Assembly: GCA_050084515.1 (NCBI GenBank)
Contig: CM114272.1
Coordinates: forward strand, 52,700,001-52,764,000
From: Blasia pusilla
Lineage: Eukaryota > Marchantiophyta > Marchantiopsida > Blasiales
Length of the DNA: 64,000 nt
Direction: 5' to 3'
Below the pieces are notes generated by a model, which saw only the letters and a list, made by a program, of their open reading frames with translations, searched no databases and was not told where the DNA came from. Position 1 is the stretch's first letter, and every line of letters starts with the position of its first letter. Shown here piece by piece: positions 10,503 through 24,500 of the stretch. The position numbers were made by a program, and so were the translations under genes.

Positions 10503-11889
10503 CTATGGGGTCCTCATCGTCTTTGACAACGTGAAAGACTGAGGAAGCCGAGTCTATTTCCTGGCTTCTCCTAATTGTGGATCCAACTTTGCGGCTACTC
10601 CATGCGTCACAACTGCGGCTGCGTCCATCTAGGAAACCCCCATCATGATATAAACTGAAACATCTTGCGTGTGTATGACCATACCTCTGACCATAGTCAC
10701 AATGATAACCTCCTAGTGCAGCACCATCTCTTCCTCCATGCTGAGGCACACGTCCATGACCTTGACGAGTGCAATCACGCTAATGATGGGCTCCATCACA
10801 TGACCAACAAGTAATAGTAGGCGGTTGCTGTTGAGCCGCATATGAAGGCGCAAGTCTCACTGGCACGGCCTTCCGGTATCCTTCTTGAGCTCGTGGTGCC
10901 ACAGTCTACCTATCTCGGAGTCCATGTTGCTGCATAGGTGGTGTAGACAATCGCGACAGCTCTCGACCAGAACCCATGGTGGCTACGCTCTCCTCCGGCA
11001 TGTTGCGCTCAATGTTCTTGGAGGTCCTAAAAACATCTCTCAACATAGGGGAGGTGTTCATTAGAAGCACCCCCTCCCGTACCCGTGTCCGCACGGTCCG
11101 GTCCAGCATCGCGTACCATGACTGGATAGCTTGAGTCTCTGTCACCCCCTGAGTGATGTTGAACAACCGGCGCAAGCGAATGTAAGCCTCATGCAAACTC
11201 TCACCCAAGCGCCTCTGGAAGTCATGGATGCTTCGCAATTTCTCCATCCGTAACCCTTGGTAGCTCGCCCTCAACTCAGCAAAGAACTCAACCATAGGGT
11301 TGAACCTGGGACGAACCCGACTACACAGTGCAACTGCTCCCGTGCGAGTGACCCCTCCTAAAATGTCACTAGTGGAAGAGGAAGTAGCCTCTCTTGACTC
11401 CTCCACCTCATCTGGGAACAGCTTCGTCCATGACACATAATGCGGGTCATCAATCTCACGTTCATATCTTTTAGAGAACTCATGGTAATCGTCCATGGGC
11501 TCCCTTTCTAAATGGTGAAACATACCGTTCCATGTTGTGAACGGGTTGAACTCTCTAGAGTTCTTGGCCCGCTGAGAGTTGCACAAACTCCTAAACTCTG
11601 CTATGAAATCGTGCAACTCAATTGTACCTACTGCACCTGAAAACCTACGCGGTCCTCTACCCCGGTCGTCCATCTCGTACGCTCAACTGGTAGGACCACT
11701 CACAATGTGTGGCAATGTGCTCACAAAATCCTCTACACCCACCCCCCGGTTTGATGATGACACAGAAGGAGGTCGAGGTGGTCCCTCATGTGGAGACCCT
11801 CGGAACCTCACGCCACTCCGCGTAAAACCTCTAGAGCTACTCTCGGGTTGACCACCTCGCCTCTCAAAGTCCACAACGGACGCCGTGAT
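10492..11889 (-). pseudogene. Gypsy C gag and zinc knuckles, broken
   Basis: The long frame 10906-11673 (255 codons) covers the capsid part: RRFSGAVGTIELHDFIAEF, EPMDDYHEFSKRYEREIDD, and the gag block SYQGLRMEKLRSIHDF...ESLHEAYIRLRRLF. The N-terminal part (11683-11889) is in the same frame, separated by one stop, and includes VIT as in MVITE of copies A and B. Downstream the first knuckle CWSCDGAHH*RDC has an internal stop, and the second (CDYGQRYGHTHARC) has lost its second Cys. This is a pseudogene, but the 255-codon run shows the family's gag architecture best. Confidence 0.85.
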
Positions 11890-13992
11890 GACCCTTATGT
11901 CCTTCTCACCCGATCACTCTCGCCTCGCGAATAATCCCTCAATCACTTATCCCAAACATGTGGCACTCGATCTACACTCTCCGTCCGCGAGACGTGTAAC
12001 GTGCAACAACAAGCGACGTGGTGCGGAAAATCGACCAGGCTATCATCTCATCGACAACCTACCCTGACCTCCGGATATCCCACACAGGTCTATGTCCCCT
12101 AAACCACATACATAAATGATGCTCTTAGCATCCACACACCCAATATCCCCAAATAAACTACCCAAATCCCAGAACCCGTCACACGTGCAGGATAAAGGAC
12201 GAGAATGGGTTACCTGAACACATGTCGATGTCGCTCCTCAGCAACTGCAAATCTCGACCCCAACTCGGTCTTGGAGACAACTCTTCCAATCAGCAAGTCA
12301 TACTCCTCCCGTACTGATGCTGCTCAAAACTCCTGGATAGACAGTGCGGTTCTAGCGGAACGGTGCGGCATTGCTGGCGGCACGAAACGGCTACGAACCG
12401 CACGGCCCTCGATGGTGGGATGTGGCACTCGGAGGCATATCCTCCTCAATCAACAATAAACCCACACTCTGCTCCACAATGACGGTGCGGCTCCGCGATC
12501 GAGATGTTGTGGTGCGGCCACGAGCGGCACGGCACGGAAATCGGCGGTGCGTTGCGGCTATCTGCGTCACGGCACGGTACTCGATCGTCGTCGAGCGGCT
12601 ACCAATCACAACATAGCAGCATGAAATCACAACTCAAACACCATAATCGGAGGTCATTTGCCATCATTGGTTGATGAGGAAACTGGGATGACGGTGGTGG
12701 CCTAAACAAAGTACGTCGTGGCAACACAAGTCAGAGAATCAATGAACGTCGTGGAAGACCCTCCACTCTGTAATGGCGGCAATGGCAACCAAAGGGTGGA
12801 CAACAGACGGTTGATCGTTGATAGTGACGGTTGGACGGTGACGGTGACGGTTGAGCATCAATGGTGACGGTGATGGTTGATCGTTGATGGTGACTATGAC
12901 GGCAACGGTCGCCACCAGCGAGGTGGTTGGTTTAGGGTTTGAACAATTTAACCCTAAAAATCGCCTAGCAATGGCAGTTTTTCAAGATTGACCATAACTT
13001 GTTTCTGACAACTCCAAATTGCGCATTGTTTGTTGCACAACGTGCACAGCTTCACGATCTACGAGAGCATCAAAACAAATTTAGAATCGGACATTCCAGT
13101 AAAACTGACGGGGATTGTCGTAAAGCCCAATGTCTCTTTCTCCTACATAAAATTTGGCAGCACTTCCACGCTGATTTCTTACAACAAAAATGTAAAACCT
13201 GTAAAAATACAAATCATCCAACTACATGGTGCTCCCGAAAGTACCGGCATGAGACAACCCACCCCCATAATCAATCCCTATCAAAAATTGGGCAGTGCTT
13301 CCGCGCGCCACTCTTCCACATGAAAAATTGGCAAATGCAAAGAACAATCAAAGCAGCCCTTGCTCTGGTGAGCACTCCCATGACCCGCTAAACGGCGAAC
13401 ACGGTCCCTAACCTGCAAAAACAGCGAGTGACTAGCGAGCTCCCCCATAAAGCTCTCTCATTCTCTCATTATCTCTTTGTAAAGTAAGATCCAATCTCTT
13501 TCTACACCATCTCACACCATAGCTCTCAAAGGTGTGCACTCTCTCTCATGTCAAACCAAACCCACTCTCCTAATGAGAGGCTTGGATTACACTCACAAGG
13601 CAAGGGACCATAGCTCCGCCGCCTTATGCCAAGAGATTCAACAAAGAGAGAATGAGCTCTCTCAAGCTCTCTCTCCTTGAGGTATACCCCTCCCCTCTCC
13701 CAAGCTCTCTCCATGGTTACCTATTCTCCCAAATCACCTCCTTGGCTTTTGACCTGATGTAGGAGGTCAAGGGTCACTTACCAAAATAGAAAGGCGATCA
13801 TATACTCAAAACAATACTTACCTAAAATAGTAAGTTCCTCAATATGGCTCCAAACGAGCCGGAACGAAGGGGAAACCTGCTCTCTCAAGTTTCCCGGGGC
13901 CCTAGCATGTGATCCTCAACCTACTGAGCCTGTCTTCCACTACTCACAAAGGCGCTCTACTAGATCTCACCGATCTATCCTAAAAGACATGA
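11890..13992 (-). repeat. Gypsy C 5' LTR plus leader
   Basis: About 2.1 kb of non-coding DNA between gag and the TGTCATG terminus at 13992, matching the layout of copies A and B but with little base-level similarity. It contains a GACGGT/GATGGT-rich tandem stretch (12790-12915). The part near 13440-13740 is related to a relic at 30320-30530. No 5S-like segment comparable with those in A and B was found. Confidence 0.55.
12790..12915. repeat. Degenerate GACGGTTGA-type minisatellite
   Basis: Repeated short units of the form GACGGTTGATCGTTGATGGT and GACGGTGACGGT occur through this stretch inside the gypsy C leader. Unit boundaries vary, so it is a degenerate tandem repeat. Confidence 0.6.
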
Positions 13993-16900
13993 CAAGTGGT
14001 ATAAATTATTAAAAGTAGTCGTTTGACTTTCTCGTACACCTCCTTGCATAACAAGTCCCCTTGTTAGACCTCACCTTAAAGAGGGAGATGTGGATATATA
14101 TATGACATATATCCCCTTGATATTATAGTGGAATGAACTTTGGTCTTGAAAGTGATTTTCTCACTCATCCCATCCCTGATTATTTTACTCTATTTGAAAA
14201 TTTTCCATCATTGAAAATTTTATTTAATATGGTTTCCATATATTCCTTCTCATTTCCTACCAATTAGTTCACCTTATATTCTCTTTATCCAGATAATTTT
14301 TTTTGGGTTATCACATAATGGAGCTATGTTAAAAGATTTCCCTTTCCAACCTAAAAAATGTTATTAAAGGAATATTTTTTAGAAAATCATAATGATATTG
14401 TGTTGTTTCATATCTCGAAATTTTCTAATTTTGGATGTTTCTTCTTTTTCTTTCCCACTCCCAATCTCGTAGTCCCCTCCAATCCATTAATTTTTTATGT
14501 CCTAAAATTTAGCATTTTTTTCCTTAATTTTAAAACCAAAACCCAGAAAATATTTTTTAATTAATTATTAATAAATTTAAAATAGTTTTTCTAGGATTTG
14601 TTTCTATTTTTTGAAATTTATTTTTAATTTAGCTTATTAGAAATTATTAAAATATTACTTGTCATTATGTTATTGAAATTTCTTTGTAAAAAATACATGC
14701 ATGAGTTGAGCATACTAACAAGTATCATAGTAAAAGTGGGGTTTCCAAACCTGCAGAAAAGAAATCGATGAAGAATGTTTTAGTTATATTGAGAAGTGAC
14801 TTTTTTCTTTTCAAAGATTAAAATCTCTTTTTTATAAAGATATTTTATTGAAAAATTCTTTCAAGCAAGCAAGAATTTGCTGATGGGATTCTTTCTCTGA
14901 TTTATTTTTTATGTTCTTCCCACTTTCTTGGCACTTGCGTTCCCATTGTAGAGTTATTACATTGGTAGGCCTCTTAGGACATGTCTATTATTGCAACTTT
15001 TTGTCAACTTCTTAGTTTGAAGACGTTTGATTGAGAGGATGAAGTTTCGGTTTCCCAAAAATATAGAGAAGCTTTCTCATTGATTTCTCTCCTACCTATA
15101 TCTAAAGAACGAGTCCTACTGAGGCTATCACATGGGATGATGGGAGTATTTTCATCCTATCAACAGTCGAAGTTCGTACTCGGTCAATGCTCTCCTCCGA
15201 TTAGATGGTTTCACTAGTTGACTGAATGATAGATCCTCCATATCCAAATGCGAAGATGGATATATGGAATTGAGAGTACTCTACCCATCCTTGTCCAAAT
15301 ATTTAATGAATTCCTTCTCGACTCAGGTGGAGAATTTCCTTCCTCAAGGAGTTAAATATGAAGTGTCTTGTCCGCCTCCTCTAGAAGTCTTTGAACCTTA
15401 TAGTCAACCTGTAAGGGGAATCTCGTGTTGTACATACTTCAATGAATTTTGATCCACCACATTCTTGTGAACACCTCTACTCTGGATCTTCCTCTGCCTC
15501 AAGTACATATAAAAGTTTTCCGAGAATGGAATTTGGCAACCACACTTCAAAGATTAGGAAGCATATTCCCATAAATAGTGAAGATGAAAGACACAATAAC
15601 ACATGCCACGACTAGAATGTGTAACCAATCTAATCAACTCGATGCATGCTTTTTGATGAAGTTTGGGGCTTTCCTCCATGATTGTAATTTAATCGATGAA
15701 TTATTTGGGGAGTTGGGTTTGGTTGGCGTATCATGACTATGGGTTCTTTTTAAGTAAAGGGAGTTGTTTTGATGGATCATGCGATCCTTATCTAGGAGGG
15801 AGATCTATTATTCCAACAGCAATCGAGATTTTTTGAGGATCTTCTTACACTTGCTATAGAAGCCATTCCACCCCCTTTAAATCTTTTGATTACAAAAGTG
15901 CATGATTGATTTGTAGAGCTTGTCTTTGAGAATTTCCAACAGGCATAGATTATTTTGAATCCTCTTATTCTTCTTTTTTTGTTGTGATTTCCAATCTTGC
16001 ATGTTCAAAAATGGATTGTCAAGTTGCGCATACGAATCAAAGAGTATATTCCTTTGTAGTGTATTTTTTGGGCACTTAAAAGTTTTTTTGATACTTTCCT
16101 CAAAACATTTGATGACCACTCCCTCGCGAATCATCAAGTCAACCGTTCTTGTAGACTATCTCTATGTTGTCACTACTTTATCTCGACAATAAAAATCACG
16201 ACCTTACAATATGTCCAAGTATGAGCGTTGAGACCTTGAGACGAAGTAGTTGGTGGCCGCTCGCGTTGTTTTCTATTCACATTTGATCAACTACTAGTCT
16301 TTATTGTGTAATTAATTTATTTTTAGAAATTTTCCATTTCTTGGGATGTTGTTGACTTTTCTTGTTATCGTATGAGGTTTTTTCACTAAGTACATTGGAT
16401 TAGAGGAGATTATCCCGAAACATAAAAGGCTTTGAAATAAAAGGGTAAAAAAAATGATGAAATAAATAAAAAGGACTACGATGTCACAAGAAATTTTTCG
16501 TTATCCTGTAAAATAATCTGTAAAGGAGAGGAGATATTCCAAACATATTTAGAAAATTCTGGCCGTCCAAAAAGTCGATTCGAAGATCTCATCCGAAGGC
16601 GATTCCACTAAAACGGAAAGAAAAGCCCCAAATACGATGCCACAATTTTCCCTCGACTCGGAAAGGAAAGAAAAAGAAAAACGCATTTAAAACCTCCAAT
16701 TTTATTAGAGAAAATGACATATCGAAAAGAAATGGAGAAAAAGGCCTTTGAAATTAAGGAATTCCGATTACGTCGTAAACGAGATTTTCGAACGAAAAGA
16801 GAAGAAAGTGAAAGAAATTGGATCATAAACGAGTAACCGCTCACAGTGCGTGCGTGGCAGCCGGACGCCCGGAATCGGCTGCGGCTTATAGCGGATGATT

Positions 16901-19141
16901 GCGGTGCCGCTGGTTGTCCCCTCGAGTTTGAGAGAACAGTCCTGTGAGTCGGGATGGGGGAAATCAGTGGAGGATTCTCCGGCGGAGGAGGGCACTGTGA
17001 CGTTCCTACTTGTCTGTAGAGAGAGCGCCTAATTAGATTTGGTGAATCGGCTCCAGCTCACTCATGTTTCATGGGCATCGCATGACATGAGATCTACTCT
17101 TCGGCAAACTTCGCTTCGTCGTCGGCGGGGAGGACTGAAAAGAGTAGAAAAAGAAAAACAGCGGGGGATATTGGAAGCGTTTTGGTCGCCTTCCTTTCGA
17201 TACATTCCCCCTTCTTTTGTACTTCCGATGGGTTTTCCATCACTCGTTTTTATCGAAGTGCATCTTTCTTTTCCTCTTTATTACGCACCATGTCATCACT
17301 TCCCGGAAAGCCATGCGTTTCAAGAAAATAATAGTAGTTTTAAGGCTAATGCATGCATCTGCATCACTCTAAATAAATCTATAAACTGATATTTTAGAGT
17401 TTATGAGAAGTATTTCAAACTGTTTAGGCTGATCCAAAAGAAATTTGAATCATTCCAGAAGAACTAAAGGAGTCCTCTCTTCCTTCTCTCTCTCCACGAC
17501 TTGCTTGCTCTGGATGTGCTTTCTTTTCCCACCGCTCCGGCTCTATTCTTCAACGAAGTAGATCTATCTTTGGCGCGTCATCCCAGAATAATTCCGCCCG
17601 CATTTGTTTATACATACATCGCTTGCGTACAGGACACGTGCGTACTGGACTTCGACTGAAAACGTCTTATGCGTATGTTCCCATTTCCATTATAAGGTCG
17701 AGTTTTCGCAACGCGAGACGAATCCCGTTGTCCAGTAACGCGTGGGGCGATTTTCGCGAAAGGAAAAGACCGGTCCGCTCTAGAAGCGAGCGAAGCCTCG
17801 TGGAACGCTCGACCGCGGGAAACTGCCTCCCTCGAGCAGTGACTGGAAGGGAAAAAATGAGGGACCTCTACGTACTTCACTTCCCCTCTCTCGGCGGCGA
17901 AAAGAGGGAGCTTTACGTACAATGTGCATGAACGTAAGGCCCAGCGGACGTACGTGCCGATCGTGTTTATATGCCGCATTGCCGCCCCCGTTCCGGCGGG
18001 GGGTGGACGGGACGATTCCCCCAAAAGATCTCGGGATGATTAGGATAGCCCTATCTGGCTAAGTGTGTGCGCCTGAGTTTGTGGGGTGGGTTGATTATAA
18101 GTGGCGGGAGGACGGCGCGAGATGAGCGCTCCTTCTCATTGGCGGAGAGAGCCCGCGCCCTGCGCCGGGGACGCTCCGGTGTTCGCCCTCTCGCCATGAG
18201 GAAGTCCCACAAATCCTCACGACTGTTGTCGTATAGGGGCTTGCCCTAGCGCCGGAATAGTCATATTCCTTTAATTTAAGGCCCAAGGTTGGCAAAGCCG
18301 CTTGCCTCTTGGCTTATTCGCAGCTTCGCGCGCTTGAAATATCATCTCGGAGATCTTGTATTTTTCTTGTCGATTTGTTTTTAAATATATCGGAAGGCGT
18401 CTATGAGTCGGACTGACGTCTAGCAGTCCACGTTACTGGTCCTAATTGTAATGTATATATACACACATATACATTTATTTATTTATTTATAAATGCGTAC
18501 GCAAAGGAACGAAGTTATGGACATGTACCAATTGTTGTAGGTGCGTTCTCCATACACCTATTCCTCACAGGAGAATAAATATACCCAGTAGAAACATATG
18601 TCGTCATTTCCAGCGAGGAGGAGAGTGCGATCGTCGTCGTAGTAGTGTCTAACGCACCTTCTACAAACGGACCATTTACTTTGAAATACTAATTAAAAAC
18701 GGCGTTTTTTGCGACTATCGCATTTCCTGATTTGACCGAGTACTCCTCTACAAGAAAGCATGTTTGAAACTGCCTACTAAAAATAGAAATGCCTCGTTCG
18801 GACGCGATAATCACGGGTCCAACGTGGGTGAGAGCCGAGCATGGGCGTTAAACGAACTTACCAGCGTAAGTCCTGAAAGGCGGACCAATGGGACGGGCCA
18901 CCTCAAATTGTGGATGTCCTCGGTCATGTACCAGCATGTTACTCGCCTAAAGGTCCTCGTTTTCCCTCTTCTTACCATGCGAGGTGACTCAGGTGAAGCT
19001 CGTCGTCTCGGTGACGCTGTTGTGGTCAAACCATCTATCCTGGAAGCTTGGGTTCATAAAATCCAGACATTTCCGGTGCTGCCTGTCGAATCGGGGGACG
19101 GCGAATCCCTGGCAAGTGGATGTGGGGTCCTGGTCAAATGG

Positions 19142-19175
19142 ACCGGACCCTGACCCTGACCCTGACCCTGACCCG
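19142..19175 (+). repeat. CCCTGA hexamer microsatellite
   Basis: About five tandem copies of CCCTGA. It resembles, but is not, the plant telomere repeat CCCTAAA. Confidence 0.85.
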
Positions 19176-20534
19176 AGAGGTTAACTTCTATTTCATGCGA
19201 GTTGCGTGACTTTAGTGTGTGGACTTTAGAAAATGTTTTTCGTATCGACTCATGTTATGTTGTTTTCATTAGTGTTGCGTACTATCATTAATCATCGTCA
19301 CAAGGTTTAGATACGAGATGAAGTCGACGATCATTTGTCGTCCTCCGATAGATAAATTATTTCATGTCATGTTCGTGAGAAAGAAAACAAACAAACTTTC
19401 AAAGAGGAGAGATGCCATCCATCCCTTTGGCTCCCATGTGGTTCAGGAAATCCCGTCTCCCTCTATATCTATTCGTATCCATCTTCCTTGGTATATACAT
19501 ACATATATACGAAGGAAGAAAAAGAAACCAACGTCTAACACTTGTTTTTGGAAATGGTTTGATCCGGTTTTGAAAGCCATATAATTATCAGAAGATTTTA
19601 TTCATTCTTATCCATCATCTCTGGCTTCAAACGTGACACTCCAAAAAAAAGTAAAAGATCTGAAGACGCTACTTGCGTTCGTACATCAAGAAAATATCCT
19701 CTATGTGTGAAGTGTAACGCAAACTATAACTATAACCCCCCACCACCACCACTTCGATCACCTACTACTTCCCATGATGTCTTGGAACGGTTTTACTAGG
19801 AATATGGTTCTAGTTTAAACGAGTCGAAAATGTGGTAGCATTACTCGTGCCACCAAACGTGAACCTCGAGGAGTTTCCCTTTTCTCAATCCAAGTACAAC
19901 CCAAACGCCCATGGACGATATGACATCCCATCCCCTCCCAATAGCAAGAAAGTGTGCGTCTTGGGTAACCTTTCCCACACCGAAAACACCACCACGCCAT
20001 TCCCATCACAAGTTGGTGGCACAAACCTATTATTCAACGCATGATATGGATCTAGTCGTTTGGTTGGACTAAATCCAACTCGCAACTCTATTGCTCAAAT
20101 GGTGGCCCATCACTCAAGCGGACAACAATGGACTCAACAGCCAACCACAAGGGAGCAACAAAAAAGGCTTCCTTCGAGTAAGAATGTAGAGGTGGTAAAA
20201 GACAGGTTTCTTTGAAAAACATTCCAATATTTTTATGTCGCATTTGAAGGGGACATGGAAGGGAGGTTTTATAATACAATATTTTAATGTAAGTCGATAG
20301 AATAAGACGTGGAAATGAGGGGAAGAAATAAGGTTGGTTTATTTATAGTAGTTTGTAACTTGTGGTTCGTGAACGCATTGTGTCGTTTCTTAGCAAGGAC
20401 GTGGAAATTAGGCTTCTTTCCTTATTTAGTCATTTTCTTTCTTTCTTTCTTTACAATTCTCTTAGTTTGGGATTCGAGTGTCGACCATAGAGAGAACATG
20501 CAAGGGAAGTTTATTTATTCATTTATCTAAATGT

Positions 20535-20586
20535 TGACCGTAGAGAGTGTAATATAATACTGACCGTAGAGAGTGTAATATAATAC
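20535..20586 (+). repeat. 26-bp perfect tandem duplication
   Basis: Two adjacent identical copies of a 26-base unit starting TGACCGTAGAGAGTGTAATA. A diverged third version of the first part lies near 20490. Confidence 0.9.
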
Positions 20587-21398
20587 TAAGAGGACGTGGA
20601 AAGGTTTTATTACTTCAGAATCCGACTTTTTAGTTGCACACATCGAATGGTCAGGTGTCGCATTTTAAAATTTCATGGAAGGGAGGCTTACCTATGGATT
20701 GTTCATATAATATTAAATTTATCCGATCTTGGTTTGGTTCATGAACGATAAGTCTGTCATGGAATCATAATATTTAAAAAATTAGGGAAAGGCACAAGGA
20801 CTCTTTGCATTAAAAAAGCACGGGTGAAAAATGGAAATATAATGCAAGCATGAAAATATTAATTAGATTCATGATCCAATGAGGAGGAAACAAATCCTCC
20901 CATGGGAAAATAAAATATATAAACATTTGTGTTGATCGGACAGATACACAATAAATATCTGGAATTGGTACTTAAAAGCGTGAAGAGCATGGGAAGTCAT
21001 GATTAATATCATCTTGTGAGGAATTGCATTGTATAAAAAGAATACTTGCAATTGAGCACTATTTCTCAATGATTTTCAAATATTTAGAAATGAATTTAAA
21101 GGTAAATAAATTCCATAGTCCACGTAAATCTTTCTATCATATCTTATAGCCTATAAAAAAAATCACTTTAAAAAAATGTAAACAAGAGTTATTTGTACAA
21201 GAATACATACCTCCAAGTTATATTTTGGAAATGAAACACTCATTGTGAGGAAAGTCCTATGTATAATCAACGATATGTCTTTGTAATGAAATGAAAGTAC
21301 ATGAGTATCCACTTCGCTAGTATTTTCATGTTTACTGTATAACTTTAAGGATTTAAAGAGAAATGGAGCCCATGAGGACCCATGCTAAGCTCAAGACA

Positions 21399-21567
21399 TC
21401 TATATACTAATTGGAGGATGGAGCTTTCTGAAGGTGCTCCTTTATTTGACACGTGTCATGGAACTTCCCTCAAACATATTTTTTTCACCTTAAAGGGGTC
21501 TGAAAATTGGTAGAGAGAGTGAAGTTATAAATGAGGGGACCACACTATCCCTCGCGGGTCTAACTAG
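21399..21567 (+). mobile_element. Short non-autonomous Helitron-like element
   Basis: Begins TCTATATACTAATTGG, the TC...TACTA form of plant Helitron 5' ends, and ends CTAG after a GC-rich patch (CCCTCGCGGG). It lies between A on the left and T on the right, as expected for Helitron insertion into AT. It is 169 bases long with no coding capacity. Its internal GGTCTGAAAATTGGTA block recurs at 26578, and the TTGACACGTG block recurs near 61000. No target duplication is expected and none is seen. Confidence 0.5.
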
Positions 21568-24500
21568 TGTACGTAAAATGAGGATTCACATGTGATTTCC
21601 TGACGAGTTTTTCAACTAATTTTACATCAATATTTCACCTTAAGAAAAAAAAACCAACCTGATCGATTTTGGGTGCTTGAAATTTAATTTTCGGAAATGA
21701 TGACCAAGGGTTGCAAATTTATGGGCCATCTATGAAATTGTAAAATAGAAAGTTGATAAATTTGAGTGGGTGGATCGGATCAATGAGAAGCTATTTCTTG
21801 TGAACATACCAACTTCACCAATAATTCATGTCCAATTTTAACGTACAAGTACGAGTCATTGCTGTAAGTGGAATTATTTTGCAACCTCCTCGCAAATGGA
21901 TCCGTAGGTCTTCTTAACCAATAATATACTCGCGACAATCCCATGCTTTAGTCTTAATTTCATTAAATGATGTACAAACCATATATAAATAAAATAAACT
22001 AGGGAAAACCTCCCCACAAAACACACGCGTATAATTTTCTTTTCGAAATATCCGTAAAGCAAGTTTTTTCTTTCTTTTTTTTCTTCTAAATGAGCAAGTT
22101 AAGCTACATGACTGGTTCAGGGGATTCTTAGAGAGTACACTCATCAAAAGTTACCATTGAAAATCATCACATAAAAATGATGTCTGCGTTCTGACTTTCC
22201 TCGTCTTTCCTTTCCAACCTACTTTTGCATTAAAAAATTAATCAAGAAACTAGACCCGAATAAACTTGAAAACAAAAGCAAAAAGTCACTAAAAATAGGC
22301 CACACAATGCAGATGGGAACACGCTCTCCTCCTCGTGTACCTTCATACTCTCATGGAGTAAACGAAGCCCACACCCTTTCCTCTTTGGTGTAGCACCAGT
22401 ATCGAAATGATCTTTCCACGATGAGATTAAAGAGGTGAGGAAACAATCACCCAAATGTCTTTTCCTCCACCCCTCCTATTTTGGGGTTTTGCACGAGGTT
22501 CGAAACGATCCCTCCAAGGTCAAGAAAGATCATGTGTGTCAAGTTCCCAACACTCAACCATAGCCAACTTCCTCCATGAGCTCCACTTGGGCTGGCCAGC
22601 TAAGATGAATTTTTTTAGACCTTCAAACTTAGGAAAGAATATCGAATGGTAGAGAACCACAAGCGAAACAAATTACAGATGCACCGTTTCCTGCAATGAT
22701 GTCGAAAATGATTGCCATTGTGCAGGGCCCAACAGTTAAGCTACGGAGGAGGTGAATTCATTTTACAAAATGGACTAAGAAGAATCACAAGTTCTTTAGG
22801 GTTACCCTATGATCGTCCGGTTTGCCTCCCAGCTTTGGCCACGGCTAGCTCCGGCGACTCCCCTTGTCGCCGAGACCGGAGCGGGAGCGCCGGTACGCAA
22901 AGAAGGCGGTCAGGTATGACCGGTTGCTTTCACCAAAATTAGCAAGTCTTCGGAGGTCCGAGCACGCAGCAGAAATCCTTGTGTAGGGGTAGGGGTGGAC
23001 GATCCATCTTGCGACACTCCGAGAAAATCCGTCCTATGCAGAACTTTAGGCTTGCAGATCTTAAACGTCCACAACCGTCCCTGGGACGCTAAGGTTCCGT
23101 GCGACTTGGCCCTTATTAATACAGACGGACGGATGTGGAGGTGCACCATCTTCTATTTGCGGGAAATCAACGTGGATCTTCTGAGGCCTCGTGAACGTTC
23201 GTTCCACATCAGGTCTGTTGCACTGGGGTAGACTCATTAGGTCATGTCAATTCGACGTAGTAAATATTTTGACTAGCATATGACCACGAAATAGGGGCGA
23301 TTTCCATTTATACTAGTATATTACCCGTTTGTTTAATGAAATTAGTATACATGTCATAATGGGAGCAGTCTGTAATGTATACGTGTCATAGTCGGATTAC
23401 CCTAAGTCTCATCCTCTTTTCATTATATAAATTCGACGCGCGTCCACATCCCACCCCCAGGACGACATTCGAAGGCACCCGGCACCCCAACAACATTTGG
23501 CCATACAGAAAATTACACTTCAGAAGTCCCAACCTTAAGGCACGCCCTATTAAAATCGTTCGGGTTCACAAAATTCAAAGCGCATGATACCCGTTCACCA
23601 AAACACCCTACAATACGACTGGGAATGGAGGGACTTTTGCGCAAGTGAGTCAGCAGTTAAAAGAGGAGTTTGAAACTCCGGAAGGTGAAAACTCCGGGGT
23701 AGCAGTCTAGTTGGATTAACCGAAGGTGGTCAAGTGAGAATATCTGAACCGCGCGTAATAAGCATCCGTGGACAGATTTAGAAGACGGTTTCTTAAGATT
23801 CTCTTACCCTCGGGTAAGAGAATCATGAGTACCCATCGACGCGCGACCAGTTAGATCCCCTCGTAGCTTCGGTTGCTGCTTTGGAGGATTTCTCATGCAA
23901 CTTGGGGGATAACGTCGGGAGCGGTTCAGAACAGGATGGTCCCGGCGTCCTTGAAGTTAAGGGATCGTCATGCCGTCGACGGAGGGAGGGAGCGGCCTGC
24001 TTCTTTCGGCCCCGCCGAGTTAAACCCTTACCCTAAACGTCCACTTTACGGTGTAATGGCCAGTCCACAAATAGCGGCACGGTCGTCTGTGTCTGCCGGT
24101 CCGGTATCCATCCTTTCCTTTTCCTGTTTCTTTCTTTCTGCCCCCTTCTTTCTGCTTGGGGCCGATTCTGGCCTCTCGAGGTCTTCCTTTTTGCTCTCTT
24201 TGCCCCTCATTTGTATCGTGATGGGTTCCCCATCCTTTTTTATACATATTTTATATCTTCCTTTCTTTCTTTCGTGGCGGAACGAAAAGAAGAGCTGAGG
24301 GAGGGGAACCGGGACGTACGTAGGATAATCGGCGTCGGGAAGCGCAGCACAAACAGATGACCGGTAAGGAGAAGTGCTGATGTCCGTCGCCAAGCAAGGA
24401 CAGGACCGACTGCCGGTTGCAGGGAGCATCATTTGCCTCGCGTGTCAGATGTGCAGAGGCCGTCCGATGAGCATCGACGGTGTCAGGATAGCTTCAGAAG

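Larger units (their letters stand above)
10002..13992 (-). mobile_element. Gypsy C, divergent relative of A/B, truncated in protease
   Basis: Minus-strand gypsy fragment. From the right: LTR/leader, gag, zinc knuckles and the start of protease, cut at the copia LTR end (10001). The right terminus reads TGTCATGTC on the minus strand, sharing TGTCATG with copies A and B. Its gag aligns with theirs but is clearly more diverged. The methyltransferase, RT and integrase parts lie beyond the truncation, so it cannot be told from this window whether this lineage also carried the methyltransferase. Confidence 0.85.
13993..21398. other. Long intergenic stretch, no gene recognised
   Basis: AT-rich from about 14000 to 16500, more GC-balanced from 16600 to 19200, then AT-rich again. 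Reading frames are short (138 codons at most) and none shows a domain I recognise. A short CCCTGA microsatellite lies at 19142-19175. ATTT and TTTC microsatellites occur near 18472 and 20431. A tandem duplication lies at 20535-20586. Decayed transposons are likely but could not be named. Confidence 0.4.

Noticed and set aside
12790-12915. CRISPR-like array
   Set aside because: Degenerate contiguous minisatellite with no regular spacers, in a plant retroelement leader.
19142-19175. CCCTGA repeats as an interstitial telomere
   Set aside because: The plant telomere unit is CCCTAAA; this hexamer differs and is only about five units long.
23873-24298. 141-codon frame with hydrophobic C-terminal half
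   Set aside because: Arises from a pyrimidine-rich stretch (TTTC/CTTT runs) translated as Phe/Leu/Ser; the opposite strand is equally open.
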